NCBI GenBank assembly: GCA_947044365.1
Contig: OX345647.1
Location: 5,968,471-6,032,470, forward strand
DNA: 64,000 nucleotides
From: Petrosia ficiformis
Taxonomy: Eukaryota > Porifera > Demospongiae > Haplosclerida > Petrosiidae
Direction: 5' to 3'
This document shows positions 62,951 to 64,000 of this stretch, piece by piece. The position numbers and the translations under genes were made by a program. The notes under the pieces were generated by a model. The model was given only the letters and a program-made list of their open reading frames with translations. It did not search any database and was not told the origin of the DNA. Each line of letters starts with the position of its first letter. The stretch's first letter is position 1.

Positions 62951-64000
<1,050 letters not shown>

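Overview
Eukaryotic, AT-rich genomic DNA from an early-branching animal, most likely a demosponge. The evidence is the metazoan gene set (integrin beta, an Ig/FN3 receptor tyrosine phosphatase, BORA, SPICE1, SPATA6, TRIR), very short introns (about 45-70 nt) alternating with satellite-swollen ones, and about one gene per 4-5 kb. The species call is inference; products were recognised by reading the protein families from memory.

Layout, left to right. 1-2208 (-): 5' half of an integrin beta gene. 2746-5796 (+): BORA (protein aurora borealis), sharing an upstream region with the integrin gene. 5797-9345: no gene recognised. 9346-13296 (+): secreted or surface DOMON/EGF protein with an N-terminal histidine motif. 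14511-22297 (-): multi-Ig transmembrane receptor with a Tyr-rich tail. 22499-28775 (-): spliceosomal cyclophilin CWC27. 29022-29963 (-): zinc-knuckle splicing factor SREK1IP1. 30242-33735: a tandem array of about eleven ~300-bp units, each with a splice-donor-like site and a conserved foldable core; no protein is evident. 34050-36036 (+): DBT (BCKDH E2). 36203-47490 (-): receptor PTP with about 16 Ig and 5 FN3 domains. 47739-49623 (-): SGTA/SGTB, head-to-head with 49696-50212 (+) GATC. 50331-50961 (+): TRIR. 51508-55013 (+): CDC14. 55498-57644 (+): SPICE1, whose stop codon overlaps that of 57641-61141 (-) NEK8. NEK8 is head-to-head with 61241-62925 (+) SPATA6. SPATA6 is tail-to-tail with 62951-64000 (-) GCDH, which runs off the window.

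How the genes relate. Three themes stand out: surface adhesion and tyrosine-phosphate signalling (integrin, Ig receptor, RPTP); mitosis, centrosome and cilium (BORA, CDC14, SPICE1, NEK8, SPATA6); and housekeeping RNA and mitochondrial genes (CWC27, SREK1IP1, TRIR, DBT, GATC, GCDH). Several neighbours are also neighbours in vertebrates (CWC27-SREK1IP1; DBT-CDC14A; TRIR-GCDH), which suggests a piece of an ancient animal linkage group. Nearly every large intron holds its own private minisatellite. The most unexplained object is the 30.2-33.7 kb array.
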